Of a DNA stretch of 64,000 nt, positions 47,092 to 55,845 are shown piece after piece; position 1 is the first letter of the stretch, and the number at the start of each line of letters is the position of its first letter. Under the pieces are notes generated by a model that was given only the letters and a program-made list of their open reading frames with translations, did no database searches and was not told the DNA's origin. This DNA is from Saprospiraceae bacterium. GTDB lineage: Bacteria > Bacteroidota > Bacteroidia > Chitinophagales > Saprospiraceae. Location: positions 1-64,000 of the forward strand of contig JAEUUT010000101.1 of NCBI GenBank assembly GCA_016787415.1, given 5' to 3'. The position numbers and the translations under genes were made by a program.

Positions 47092-47149
47092 GTGCGTTGT
47101 CAAATTGAGGCTTGAACATACGCACAAATTGAAAGATTGACAAATTGCA

Positions 47150-47346
47150 TTTTTGTGTTTTGGTATTTTTGGGTTTTGGTGTTTTCGAGGGCGCTGCTCT
47201 TGGCTTTGATAGGAAAGTTAGAGATTGAGGCTCGAATTTGATCCATGCTGAGCCGCCGAGTCTTAAACCACAACCTTTCAACCCTCAAAGCCAAGAGCAA
47301 CGTCCTCGAAAACACCAAAACCCAAAAACACCAAAACACCAAACAA
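47150..47346. repeat. Inverted repeat, ttttggtgtt class (hairpin 26)
   Basis: Left arm 47150-47209 (ttttgtgttttggtattttt, then cgagggcgctgctcttggctttg) and right arm 47284-47346. The loop of about 75 bases includes a gattgaggct word that also occurs at 47104. It fills the spacer between the rhodanese and YeeE genes. Confidence 0.87.
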
Positions 47347-47347
47347 C

Positions 47348-47659
47348 CTAGAGACTCGCTTCCAGGCTGTCCCAAGCGCCGCCATTATACACCTCAATAC
47401 CCGAATTTCTGAGGATACCTGCAGCAGCGCTGCTGCGGTTGCCGCTGCGGCAAACGGTGATGATAGGGGTGTTTTTACCTTTGAGGCTAGCGATTTTGGT
47501 GCCGATCTGGTCGAGCGGAATGTTGACGGAGCCTTTGATATGGCCTTGTTTGAACTCTCCCGGCGTACGAACGTCTACAATCACAGCGCCGGCTTCTACC
47601 AGGGTTTTAAAATCGGCAGAAGGGCCGCTCGAGAAAATGCTTTTCAGAAAATCCATCAT
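47348..47659 (-). CDS. Rhodanese-like sulfurtransferase
   Basis: From the ATG at 47659 the product has 103 residues, a single rhodanese domain with the active-site loop CRSGNRS and the VDVRTPGEFKQGHIKGSVNIP entry. A short amphipathic N-terminus is the only extra. It transfers sulfane sulfur or acts in thiol signalling. It precedes two YeeE/YedE transporter halves, so a pathway of imported thiosulfate or polysulfide is likely. Confidence 0.93.
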   Translation of the reverse strand: MMDFLKSIFSSGPSADFKTLVEAGAVIVDVRTPGEFKQGHIKGSVNIPLDQIGTKIASLKGKNTPIITVCRSGNRSSAAAGILRNSGIEVYNGGAWDSLEASL

Positions 47660-47833
47660 GGTTCGGATATAAAATGATAAAAAATGGTGAAGGATAGGAT
47701 GCAAAAACAAGTCAAAATCCGCTGTTCAGGCATCGTACAGTAGCATTGGGGTGAATTCTGTAAGAATCTGTTGCAAAGGTGCAATATTGGGCACGCTGAA
47801 CTATGTAACAAACATCACATAAAGCAAAAGTGT

Positions 47834-48760
47834 ATGAAAGCGTCTCTTGTACTCTTGTGGGTATTTGCCGGAAATGTTCTTTTAAACGCTCAAACGGCTT
47901 TGTACAATGCCGGCATACACACGGCCGACTCTTTGTTCCAAATTCCCGATTACCCTGCCGCTGCTCAGGCTTACCGAACAGCATTTGAAGTCTTTGCTGG
48001 AAAAGCATACCCGGAAGACCGATTCAAGGCCGCTCGCGCATGGGCCATGACAGGCAAGGCCGATTCCGCCTTTTTTCACCTGGAACGGCTGCAATCGAAA
48101 ACTGATTTTCTGGACGTGGTGAGCACCTGGGAACAAACGCCGGAACTGGCAGCCTTGACATCCGACTTCCGCTGGACGCGACTGCTCACTCAAATCGCGC
48201 TCAAAAACGAACGCAATGCGGCTATACAAAACAACCCGCTGGGCCATGAACTGGAGCAAATTTACACCCTCGACCAGTGGTATCGAATCCACATGGACAG
48301 TGTCATTTCCTTGCATGGGCGCGCATCTCCCGAATTCAGGGATTTTGTGCGGCGCAGTACCGAACAGGATTCTCTCAACCAATTGCGCGTGCGCCAGATT
48401 ATTGAGGAACATGGCTGGCTGGGTACTGATGTGGTGAGCAAACGCGCAACCAAAGCACTATTCCTTGTGGTGCAGCACGCCGAACTGCCCATGCAGGAAC
48501 GCTACGTCCCGCTCTTGCGCCAGGCCGTGGCTGAAGGGAAGGCGGATGCCGAAAACCTGGCCTATCTGGAAGATCGTATCTTGATGCGGCAAGGCAAACC
48601 CCAGCGTTATGGCAGCCAGATCGTAACGGATAAATCGACCGGTGCATGGATTCTCTACCAGGTCGAAGACCCGGAAAACCTGGACAAACGCCGGGCTACT
48701 GTAGGGCTGGGGCCAATTGCAGCCTATCTGGAGGCTACAGGGGCGATTTGGGAGAAATGA
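47834..48760 (+). CDS. DUF6624-family secreted protein
   Basis: From the ATG at 47834 the protein has 308 residues with a signal peptide (LLWVFAGNVLLNAQ). The N-terminal part has a TPR-like pair of helices (DYPAAAQAYRTAFEVF, KADSAFFHLERL). The C-terminal part contains RQIIEEHGWLGTDVVSKRATKALFLVVQHA and YLEDRILMRQGKPQRYGSQ, the pattern of DUF6624. The function is unknown. It is separated from neighbours by hairpins and probably has its own promoter. Confidence 0.82.
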   Translation: MKASLVLLWVFAGNVLLNAQTALYNAGIHTADSLFQIPDYPAAAQAYRTAFEVFAGKAYPEDRFKAARAWAMTGKADSAFFHLERLQSKTDFLDVVSTWEQTPELAALTSDFRWTRLLTQIALKNERNAAIQNNPLGHELEQIYTLDQWYRIHMDSVISLHGRASPEFRDFVRRSTEQDSLNQLRVRQIIEEHGWLGTDVVSKRATKALFLVVQHAELPMQERYVPLLRQAVAEGKADAENLAYLEDRILMRQGKPQRYGSQIVTDKSTGAWILYQVEDPENLDKRRATVGLGPIAAYLEATGAIWEK

Positions 48761-48770
48761 AGGGAGGGAT

Positions 48771-49013
48771 GGTGATTTGGTGTTTTTGTGTTTTTGTGTT
48801 TTTGTGTTTTTGTGTTTTTGTGTTTTGGTGTTTTTGTGTTTTGGTGGGCTTCGTTCTTGGTATTGGAATTCAAATTCCTGCCTGATATGGCGTTTACATA
48901 GCATTTCCTTATTACGCTGAGAAACTGTTTTATATGCCGCGAGCAACGCGCCCTCCAAAACACAAAAACACTAAAACACCAAAACACTAAATCACTAAAA
49001 CACTAAAACACTC
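48771..49013. repeat. Inverted repeat, gtgttttt class (hairpin 27)
   Basis: The left arm has about eight tandem gtgttttt 8-mers (48771-48847), the right arm aacactaa/aacacc words (48955-49013). The central region of about 105 bases is not repetitive. It sits between two convergent genes. Confidence 0.88.
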
Positions 49014-49018
49014 CTTCT

Positions 49019-49615
49019 CTACAGCAGTCGGATTTTTCCTCTGCCCGTCCGCAATACATCCTCCTGTTCCAGTTTTTTCAAAATGCGTGTCACCACTTCG
49101 CGGGTGCTGCCAATTTCCTCTGCTATTTGCTGGTGGGTAATATCGATGACGCGTGAGCCGAAGATGTTGGCTTTTTCGCGCAGCAGGTCGACAATGCGGT
49201 CGTCTGTTTTTTTAAACTGCACATTGCTGACTAATTGCAGCAATTCCTCGAAGCGGTTTTGATACAGTTTGAAAATGTATTCCGCCCAGGCCGGATGCTC
49301 CTTTACCAGGCGCGCGGCTTTTTCCGGACGGATAAAAATGATTTCCGTTTCCTCGATGGTGATTGCCTTGATTTTGCTGGAAGTTCCCGTCAGAGCGCCC
49401 AGGATGGCCATGACACAACTTTCGCCGGGCCGGATGTAGTACAGCAAAAACTCGTTGCCGTTTTCGTCTTCCCCTACCACTTTGATATGGCCGCGCAATA
49501 CGACGGGAATGCTTTTTACATAGGCCTGAAAATTCAGTACCACCGAATCGACCGGCAGAATTTTCACGTCGTTTTCGTCGGCCAGTTTTCGAAGCAGGCT
49601 GTGATCTGTTTGCAT
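49019..49615 (-). CDS. Crp/Fnr-family transcription regulator
   Basis: From the ATG at 49615 (an ATG at 49651 would add 12 residues) the protein has an N-terminal cyclic-nucleotide-type beta barrel (about 20-120, GHIKVVGEDENGNEFLLYYIRPGESC) and a C-terminal winged helix with the recognition helix TREVVTRILKKLEQEDVL. No cysteine cluster for an FNR-type Fe-S centre is visible. The effector is unknown. A Crp/Fnr-type operator was seen before cydA, but no link can be proven. The gene is convergent with the DUF6624 gene. Confidence 0.93.
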   Translation of the reverse strand: MQTDHSLLRKLADENDVKILPVDSVVLNFQAYVKSIPVVLRGHIKVVGEDENGNEFLLYYIRPGESCVMAILGALTGTSSKIKAITIEETEIIFIRPEKAARLVKEHPAWAEYIFKLYQNRFEELLQLVSNVQFKKTDDRIVDLLREKANIFGSRVIDITHQQIAEEIGSTREVVTRILKKLEQEDVLRTGRGKIRLL

Positions 49616-49719
49616 ACGGGCGAAGGTCGTAAAAAAAAATTCACCCGGCATCAGGGTACCTGTAAAATGGCGTGTCTCAGAGTAATATTCGATTAATCAC
49701 AAAAACGATCCAATAAGCA

Positions 49720-50439
49720 ATGACAACAAAAATCAATTTCCCGGCCCTGATGCTTGTAGCCATCACCCTGTTTTCTCTTACCTCCTGCGATGTGTTCGGC
49801 GTGCGCAGCAATGGCGAACTGGAAACAGAAATCCGCAATGTCGATAATTTCCATGCTCTGGAAATCAATGTGCCTGGCGATATAGAAGTGCGCACAGGCG
49901 ATGAATACAAGGTGGAAGTGACCTGCGAAAACAGCGTGATCGCCTACCTCGAAACCATTGAAGACGAGGGCGTGCTGAAAATCCATTTCGACCGCGATGT
50001 GTTCGATGTCGATAACCTGAAAATTCGCGTATGGGCGCCCTCCTGGGATAGTTTCGTCATCAACGGAAGCGCCGACGTAGATGTGCCCGATGCCATTCAG
50101 GGCGAACTCCTGAAACTGGGTGTTTCCGGCAGTGGCAATATCAAGGTATTTAATGCCGACTTTACGGATATTGACACCCGTGTCAGCGGCAGCGGCGATG
50201 TAAATCTGAGTGGCAACGCCGATCACCTGAAATGCACCGTCTCCGGCAGTGGCGACGTAGATGCCCTGAGTTGTCCCGTAAAAACCGCCATCGTGACAGT
50301 TTCAGGTAGCGGCAACGTCCGCCTGAACGTTTCCGACAGCCTCAATGTGACCATCAGCGGCAGCGGCGATGTGGAATATGAAGGCGACCCGCAGGTGACG
50401 AAGCAAGTGTCGGGTTCGGGGAATGTGCGGAAGATTTAA
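49720..50439 (+). CDS. DUF2807 (GIN domain) lipoprotein
   Basis: The 239-residue lipoprotein has a lipobox ending in LTSC and a right-handed beta-helix-like domain of repeated SGSGxV units (LGVSGSGNIKV, RVSGSGDVNL, TVSGSGDVDA, TVSGSGNVRL, TISGSGDVEY), typical of putative autotransporter-adhesin head domains (DUF2807). Each unit is about 17-20 residues. It probably resides in the periplasm or outer membrane. The role is unknown. Confidence 0.92.
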   Translation: MTTKINFPALMLVAITLFSLTSCDVFGVRSNGELETEIRNVDNFHALEINVPGDIEVRTGDEYKVEVTCENSVIAYLETIEDEGVLKIHFDRDVFDVDNLKIRVWAPSWDSFVINGSADVDVPDAIQGELLKLGVSGSGNIKVFNADFTDIDTRVSGSGDVNLSGNADHLKCTVSGSGDVDALSCPVKTAIVTVSGSGNVRLNVSDSLNVTISGSGDVEYEGDPQVTKQVSGSGNVRKI

Positions 50440-50445
50440 GGATGT

Positions 50446-50500
50446 TAAAGGTCGGCAGGGTTTGAAACCCTGCCGACCTTTAAACCCTGCCGACCTTTTT
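50446..50500. repeat. Palindrome with ggtcggcagggttt word (hairpin 28)
   Basis: aaaggtcggcagggttt and aaaccctgccgaccttt pair perfectly (50447-50481), followed by a second right-arm copy to 50500. The last residues (KKVGRV) and the stop of the methyltransferase come from it. Confidence 0.9.
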
Positions 50501-51112
50501 AAAAATAAAAAAATCGGATACACTCCGATCCCTGTGTGGGTTTTCGATCCGCTGCTCCAGCACCCAGCCCTCCGGCACATCAGCGCTGAAATGACGCTGT
50601 CGGAAATGCGGGAACATACTTCTCCCTTTTTCCGCTTCATCAGAAGAAAAAATAATCACCCAGCGGCTCGATACCTGAAACAGGTGCTGCATATACAGCC
50701 GATATAACCGCTCTTCCGTGAGGTGGAAAATGACTTCCAGCGAAATTGCCAGCTCTGCCTGAAACCTGTCCGGAACAAATTGATCTGGAACGTACACCTC
50801 AAACGCTTTGCCGGGGTCTTCCGAAAACATGGTTTTACAACGCTTCACTGCGGAGGTTGCAATATCCAGCCCGATATACCTCGGGTATTGTGCCAATTGT
50901 AACTGCCGACCATCGCCGCAGCCCAGTTCTACCACGGAAGTGATCTGCTGCTGTTGCACAAATGTGTTCAGGATGTCGGCTTTATATGCTGCCAATTCCC
51001 CACCCGAGCCAACGCCGGAATCGCCCCCGCATGCATATCGCTGCTCCCAGTAGCGTCGGCTGCCGGGGTAGAAGAGGTGGCGGATGCGGTTCCTGATATT
51101 CGTGAGGAGCAT
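50480..51112 (-). CDS. SAM-dependent methyltransferase
   Basis: The 210-residue class I methyltransferase has the SAM-binding motif VVELGCGDGRQLQL, acidic loop YIGLDIATSA and post-motif phrase LAISLEVIFHL. It has no membrane anchor. The substrate is unknown. The C-terminal six residues are translated from the adjacent repeat, so the native end may be lost. A short gap and a second hairpin of the same class separate it from the PBP1C gene, on the same strand upstream. Confidence 0.88.
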   Translation of the reverse strand: MLLTNIRNRIRHLFYPGSRRYWEQRYACGGDSGVGSGGELAAYKADILNTFVQQQQITSVVELGCGDGRQLQLAQYPRYIGLDIATSAVKRCKTMFSEDPGKAFEVYVPDQFVPDRFQAELAISLEVIFHLTEERLYRLYMQHLFQVSSRWVIIFSSDEAEKGRSMFPHFRQRHFSADVPEGWVLEQRIENPHRDRSVSDFFIFKKVGRV

Positions 51113-51138
51113 TTTAAATGGTTATATAAACGTGCATA

Positions 51139-51206
51139 ACGTCGGCAGGGTTTAGAACCCTGCCGACGTTTAGAACCCTGCCGACGTTTAGAACCCTGCC
51201 GACGTT
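51139..51206. repeat. Palindrome with aacgtcggcagggttt word (hairpin 29)
   Basis: One left arm (51139-51153) and three right-arm copies (aaccctgccgacgtt) to 51206. Compared with the copy at 50446, the end bases differ (acgt versus aggt), and the change is mirrored in the other arm. Confidence 0.9.
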
Positions 51207-51209
51207 CAT

Positions 51210-53615
51210 TCACTTTCCCACAATCTCAAACCGCTGTTCCAGCCGATAACCATCCTTATCCACCAGTGCCAGCATATGCGGGCCGACAGGCGGTTGCAGC
51301 GCCATTTGGTGAAACGTACGGGTACTGCCGAGGTACACCCCGTCGAGGTGCCAGAAAATTTCAATATCAGGCGTGCGGTGTGCTACCTGAAACACGGTGC
51401 TGCTGAGTTTGCCGTTGAGGTCGACAGGCACATAAATTCGGGTCGGGTTTTTAGGGTAAATAAGTTGCATGGGCGACTGCACAAGTGCCGTTTGAGCGCC
51501 TACACAGTCGGGCCGGAAAGGTGGCGGCGACACATACGAAGGGTTTTTACTTTTGAAATAAAACTCTTCGATAGGCGGCAGCACAAACCAGGGCACATGC
51601 TGCATGGAAGCCGGCGAAGTGCAGTCGCTGTTCACCTGCCACATACCCGTAGAGTCGAGGTGCAGCAACTGGTGGTTGGGGCAAACTGCTGCTTTCAGGC
51701 CGCTTTTAGGTATCCAGAGCGTGTCATTTTCACAATAATCGCCCGCGCGCCAGCCGCTTTTTTTACATACCGGCGCTTGTACCATATCATCGTAAGGCGG
51801 ATCAAACCAGCGTTCGCCGCCAGGCAGTTGTTCAAAAATTTCAAACAGCACAGGCGCTGCCATTTCCACACCCAACAGTCCGGGGCGGCCTTCTCCGTCG
51901 GCATTGCCCACCCACACCCCGACGGCATAACGGGGCGTTACGCCGGCAGCCCAGGCATCCCGAAAGCCCATGCTGGTGCCCGTTTTCCAGGCCACGGGAC
52001 GGCCCGCACGGAACAATTCCCATTCACCGGCACTGTTCGGGCGTTCCACCTCACGCATGGCTTCGAAGGTGTACCAGATGGACGCGGCGCTGAGGAGGTC
52101 GGTACTGCTTTGGCGGGCGTTTGAGCCGCGCTGTGGGCCGTCTTTCATCAAAATAGGCGCCCGAAAGTCGTCGGAGGCATATCGGCCGTTTCGCTCATAA
52201 AATGTGCCGAGTCGCCGTGCCATGCAGGCATACATATTGGTAATGTCGCTCAGGGTGGCTTCCGCGCCGCCCAGAATCAGCGAGAGGCCATAGTGATCTG
52301 GCGGGCGATTCAGGGTAGACAAGCCCAGGCGCTGGAGGTTGAAATGAAATTTTTCCAGACCATAGTGTTGTAGCAGCAACACGAAAGGCACATTGAGCGA
52401 ACGAATCAGCGCGCGTTTGGCGGGCACAGCGCCGTCGTAGGTTTCGTAGTAGTTTTCCGGTTTATATTGCCCGAGTTGGGTAGGCACATCGTGCAGGAGG
52501 CTGTTGGGCAAAATGTCGCCGCTTTCGAGAGACAGTGCGTAGAGATAAGGTTTGAGGATACTGCCGGTACTGCGCGGTGCCGTAATGATGTCGACCGATT
52601 CGCCGTGTTCCTTACCGGCGCCCTGCACATTGCCGACATACGCCAGCACTTCGCCGGAAGCCACGTCGATGATGATGGATGCGAGGTTGTGTACGTCGTT
52701 GCCACGGTAAATCTCCTGTCGGCGGGCCAGGATGGCCGAAATGCGCTCTTGCAGGTCTTTGTCGAGCGTCGTGTGAAATCGGGAGGCCCCACCAGCAGCG
52801 AGGCGGTCGAGCAAGTGCGGCGCCAGTTGGGGCAAGGGCAGGGGTTGCTCGGGCAGCGGTTCTTCTTGTGAGAGTTCGCATTCTGCGGCGCTGATTTGCC
52901 CGTTGTCGCGCAGGCGTTCGAGCAGTCGGTTGCGTTTTTGCACCAGTGCATCGCGGTTGCGGCCGGGGTGAATCAGCGCCGGGCTATTGGGCAATACCGC
53001 CATGGTAGCGGCCTCGGCCCAGGTGAGCAGGTGCGGACTTTTGCCATAGTAACGCCAGGAAGCGGCTTCTATGCCTACTACATTGCCGCCGAAAGGTGCA
53101 TGAGATGCGTATAAATTCAGAATTGATTGTTTGGAATACGTCAGTTCCAGCCGCGTGGCCATGAACATTTCCAGCATTTTTTCCCAGATCGTACGCGACG
53201 GATTGCCGCGTGCCAGCCGGATAACCTGCATGGTGATGGTACTGCCGCCGCTGACGATCTGCCCGCTACGGGCATTGAGCCACATGGCGCGCAGCAGACT
53301 CACCGGATCGACGCCCGGGTGCCAGCGAAAACGCTTGTCTTCAAAGGCAATGACACAGGCGGCGTATTTGGACGGCACCGAATCGCTTTCCGGAAATCGC
53401 CACTGCCCGTCTGTAGCAATACGCGCGCCCAACAACTGCCCTTCGCGGTCTTCCAGCACCACAGAAATGGGCTCCTTAAACAGCGGGCGTGGCAAACAAA
53501 ACAACCATAGCAAGCATAAAACCAGCAAACCTACAGCCGTACGTGGCCGGCGACGCAGCCAGGCGGACAGCCCGATCCCGGCACGTTGGAACCAGCGCCC
53601 CACAGAACGCAACAA
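51210..53615 (-). CDS. pbpC: Penicillin-binding protein 1C
   Basis: The 801-residue bifunctional peptidoglycan synthase has a membrane anchor (about 26-44), a GT51 glycosyltransferase domain with EDKRFRWHPGVD and GGSTITMQVIRLARG, a transpeptidase domain with SxxK in STGSILKP and KTGTSMGFRDAWA, and a C-terminal PBP1C-specific domain (BiPBP_C). It would polymerise and cross-link glycan in the periplasm. An alpha-2-macroglobulin gene often accompanies pbpC, but none is in the window. Length and motifs are intact. Confidence 0.95.
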   Translation of the reverse strand: MLRSVGRWFQRAGIGLSAWLRRRPRTAVGLLVLCLLWLFCLPRPLFKEPISVVLEDREGQLLGARIATDGQWRFPESDSVPSKYAACVIAFEDKRFRWHPGVDPVSLLRAMWLNARSGQIVSGGSTITMQVIRLARGNPSRTIWEKMLEMFMATRLELTYSKQSILNLYASHAPFGGNVVGIEAASWRYYGKSPHLLTWAEAATMAVLPNSPALIHPGRNRDALVQKRNRLLERLRDNGQISAAECELSQEEPLPEQPLPLPQLAPHLLDRLAAGGASRFHTTLDKDLQERISAILARRQEIYRGNDVHNLASIIIDVASGEVLAYVGNVQGAGKEHGESVDIITAPRSTGSILKPYLYALSLESGDILPNSLLHDVPTQLGQYKPENYYETYDGAVPAKRALIRSLNVPFVLLLQHYGLEKFHFNLQRLGLSTLNRPPDHYGLSLILGGAEATLSDITNMYACMARRLGTFYERNGRYASDDFRAPILMKDGPQRGSNARQSSTDLLSAASIWYTFEAMREVERPNSAGEWELFRAGRPVAWKTGTSMGFRDAWAAGVTPRYAVGVWVGNADGEGRPGLLGVEMAAPVLFEIFEQLPGGERWFDPPYDDMVQAPVCKKSGWRAGDYCENDTLWIPKSGLKAAVCPNHQLLHLDSTGMWQVNSDCTSPASMQHVPWFVLPPIEEFYFKSKNPSYVSPPPFRPDCVGAQTALVQSPMQLIYPKNPTRIYVPVDLNGKLSSTVFQVAHRTPDIEIFWHLDGVYLGSTRTFHQMALQPPVGPHMLALVDKDGYRLEQRFEIVGK

Positions 53616-53671
53616 ATATGGGAGTACAGGACGACGAAAAATGGTATAAACAGTTTACAGGTTAAACGCAA

Positions 53672-54304
53672 TCAATTTCCGGCCAGATAACCGCTTTGGC
53701 ACAAGCCGATATAGTCTTTCCAGGCGCGGCGCGCAGCCTGAAACTTCATTTCCTGATCGGGTGATGCACCAATTTGCAATTTTTGTAGCAAATCATACGA
53801 TTCACTGGCGGCCTGCACGATTTCACTACGGGCACCTACTGGCACCATCGGCCAACGCTGTTCGAGTTGGGACACATATTCCGGCAGGTATTCCACCAGT
53901 TTCCGGGTGAGAAGCGGCTTGTCTATTTCCAGCGCACGTGTAAAAGGCGCTGTCATTTGTCGGCCGAATTGTTCCATCGATACCGCTACACCTTGCGTGG
54001 CCAGGTCGCTTGTTGCACGGATTAGTGCATCGAGTCGTTTTAGTTCAGGCGTGCCAAGTGCGCGTTTATCAATCTTTTGCAGGTATGTATGCAATGTTGT
54101 AGCATCGGTTTTCGATTGTAGCGCCTCTTCCCGGGAAGGCAGCATGGGCAAAAAAAGTGTGTCACTCCCGGCCGTCAATACAATTTTTTCCGCAGGCGCC
54201 AGGATTTTCAAAAACCGGCGCTCTCCTTCGCGCAAACGATCGGCATCCGACTGGCAAGCAGCAAACAAAAAAAGACACCATAAAGGCCAGGTTTTGATTT
54301 TCAT
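53672..54304 (-). CDS. Lipoprotein of unknown function
   Basis: From the ATG at 54304 (211 residues) the lipobox LFAAC is at the N-terminus. The mature part is almost all helical and charged, with repeated leucine-spaced segments (TTLHTYLQKIDKR, LDALIRATSDLAT, LVEYLPEYVSQLEQRW). I do not recognise a family. Codons upstream of this ATG are translated hairpin. The gene is upstream of pbpC on the same strand, but the 56-bp gap makes operon status unclear. Confidence 0.68.
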   Translation of the reverse strand: MKIKTWPLWCLFLFAACQSDADRLREGERRFLKILAPAEKIVLTAGSDTLFLPMLPSREEALQSKTDATTLHTYLQKIDKRALGTPELKRLDALIRATSDLATQGVAVSMEQFGRQMTAPFTRALEIDKPLLTRKLVEYLPEYVSQLEQRWPMVPVGARSEIVQAASESYDLLQKLQIGASPDQEMKFQAARRAWKDYIGLCQSGYLAGN

Positions 54305-54309
54305 GGAGA

Positions 54310-54470
54310 CAAAAGTAAAAAAAGTCCTGAGTCGTGAGTCGTGAGTCCTAAGTCCGTAGAGTGTACCTTGTTGTTTTTGGCATTTCAAAAACATATGCCG
54401 AAAGTAAGAAGGTGTACGCTACAGACTTAGGACTCAGGACTCACGACTCAGGACTTTTTTTACTTTTGCA
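54310..54470. repeat. Inverted repeat, gtcctga class (hairpin 30)
   Basis: Arms gtcctga, gtcgtga, gtcctaa and core gtgtacctt pair closely. The match continues beyond the tandem words into the unique flank aaaagtaaaaaaa / tttttttactttt, so the mirrored region exceeds the repeat itself. It lies between divergent genes and starts six bases before one start codon. Confidence 0.93.
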
Positions 54471-54481
54471 TCTTTTTCAAC

Positions 54482-55462
54482 ATGCCCGTCATACCTACCT
54501 CCTCCTACCCCGGGCCGGCACGCTTTCAGTTCAACGGCCACCTGCAAACATTGATTCCCGGCATGTTTCGCCGCATCAAAGGTGTTGATTACCAGCGGGA
54601 AAGAATAGAAACTGCCGACGGCGATTTTCTGGATCTCGACTGGCTGACCCATGGCAACCGCCGCCTTGTAATCCTGACACATGGCCTGGAAGGCAGTTCA
54701 GCCGGGCAATATATCCGGGGCACAGCCCGGCATTTCACCCGCCACGGCTGGGATGCGCTGGCCTGGAATTGCCGCTCCTGCTCGGGCGAGATGAACCGCC
54801 GTTTCCGCATGTACCACCACGGCGACACCGAAGACATCGACGCCATCGTGCAGCATGCACTGCAAACGGGCAGGTATGATGCACTGGTACTCGTCGGGTA
54901 TAGCATGGGTGGCAATATCACCATGAAATACCTGGGTACAAAAGGCGATCAGGTGGCGCCACAGATCAAGGCTGCGGTAGCATTTTCTTCCCCCTGCGAT
55001 ATCGCTGCCGGTGCAGATGTGCTCGATCGCTGGGACAATTTCATTTACAAGAAGCGTTTCATGGGTTTTTTGGAACGGAAAATTCGGTTGAAAAACAAAC
55101 AATTCCCCGGCCACCTCGACATTTCGAAACTTCGGAAGGTGCGGCGCTGGCACGATTTTGATGAGTGGTTCAGCGCCCCGATTTGCGGGTTTCAATCGGC
55201 TGCCGAGTTTCATCGGCAAGCATCTGCCAAAAATTTTCTGGAAGGCATCCGCATACCCGTACTACTTGTAAATGCTGCCAACGACCCTATTCTGACACCT
55301 GAATGTTTTCCGTTTGACATTGCAGAAAAACACCCCTGGTTTCACTTCGAACTGGCGCCCGGAGGCGGTCATTGCGGGTTTCGCGCACGCGGCGACCGCG
55401 ATAGTTCATGGTCGGAACGAAGGGCGCTGGAATTTTGTGAGCAACACGGGAACACAGATTGA
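54482..55462 (+). CDS. Alpha/beta hydrolase, YheT type
   Basis: The 326-residue protein has the YheT pattern: FNGHLQTLIPGMFRR near the start, LTHGLEGSSAGQYIRG (oxyanion region), the nucleophile elbow VGYSMGGN, the NAANDPILTPECFP acid segment and the GGGHCGF histidine. Such enzymes hydrolyse esters; the E. coli substrate is unclear. Its last residues (NTD) and stop are made by the following repeat array. Confidence 0.9.
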   Translation: MPVIPTSSYPGPARFQFNGHLQTLIPGMFRRIKGVDYQRERIETADGDFLDLDWLTHGNRRLVILTHGLEGSSAGQYIRGTARHFTRHGWDALAWNCRSCSGEMNRRFRMYHHGDTEDIDAIVQHALQTGRYDALVLVGYSMGGNITMKYLGTKGDQVAPQIKAAVAFSSPCDIAAGADVLDRWDNFIYKKRFMGFLERKIRLKNKQFPGHLDISKLRKVRRWHDFDEWFSAPICGFQSAAEFHRQASAKNFLEGIRIPVLLVNAANDPILTPECFPFDIAEKHPWFHFELAPGGGHCGFRARGDRDSSWSERRALEFCEQHGNTD

Positions 55463-55845
55463 AACACGGATTACACGGAAAAAACGGATTTACACAGATA
55501 AGTGAAACACGGATTACACGGAAAAAACGGATTTACACGGATAAGTGAAACACGGATTACACGGAAAAAACGGATTTACACGGATAAGTGAAACACGGAT
55601 TATGCGGAAAAAACGGATTTACGCGGATAAGTGAAACACGGATTATGCGGAAAGGGCTGATTTTCACGGATAATATTGAGAGAATAATCATTTTTGTGCA
55701 GGAAAATAACATGGTCTGTTTACCCGTGTAACAATCCGTGCTTATCCGTCCTTCCCGTGCAATCCGTGTTTCACTTATCCGTGTAAATCCGTTTTATCCG
55801 CGCAATCCGTGTTACAATCCGTGTTACAATCCGTGTTACATCACA
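55455..55845. repeat. 43-bp tandem array plus complementary arm (cacggatt class, hairpin 31)
   Basis: A 43-bp unit starting gtgaaacacggatta is repeated about five times from 55458 to about 55670 with few changes. After 55 unique bases a complementary block (atccgtg / ttatccgtg words) runs to 55845. The region can form a large imperfect hairpin and includes all GTG starts of the next gene. The 346-bp spacer contains nothing else. Confidence 0.9.

Noticed and set aside
55455..55690. Regularly spaced repeat that might suggest a CRISPR array
   Set aside because: The 43-bp units are directly adjacent with no unique spacers and no cas genes are near, so it is a tandem array.
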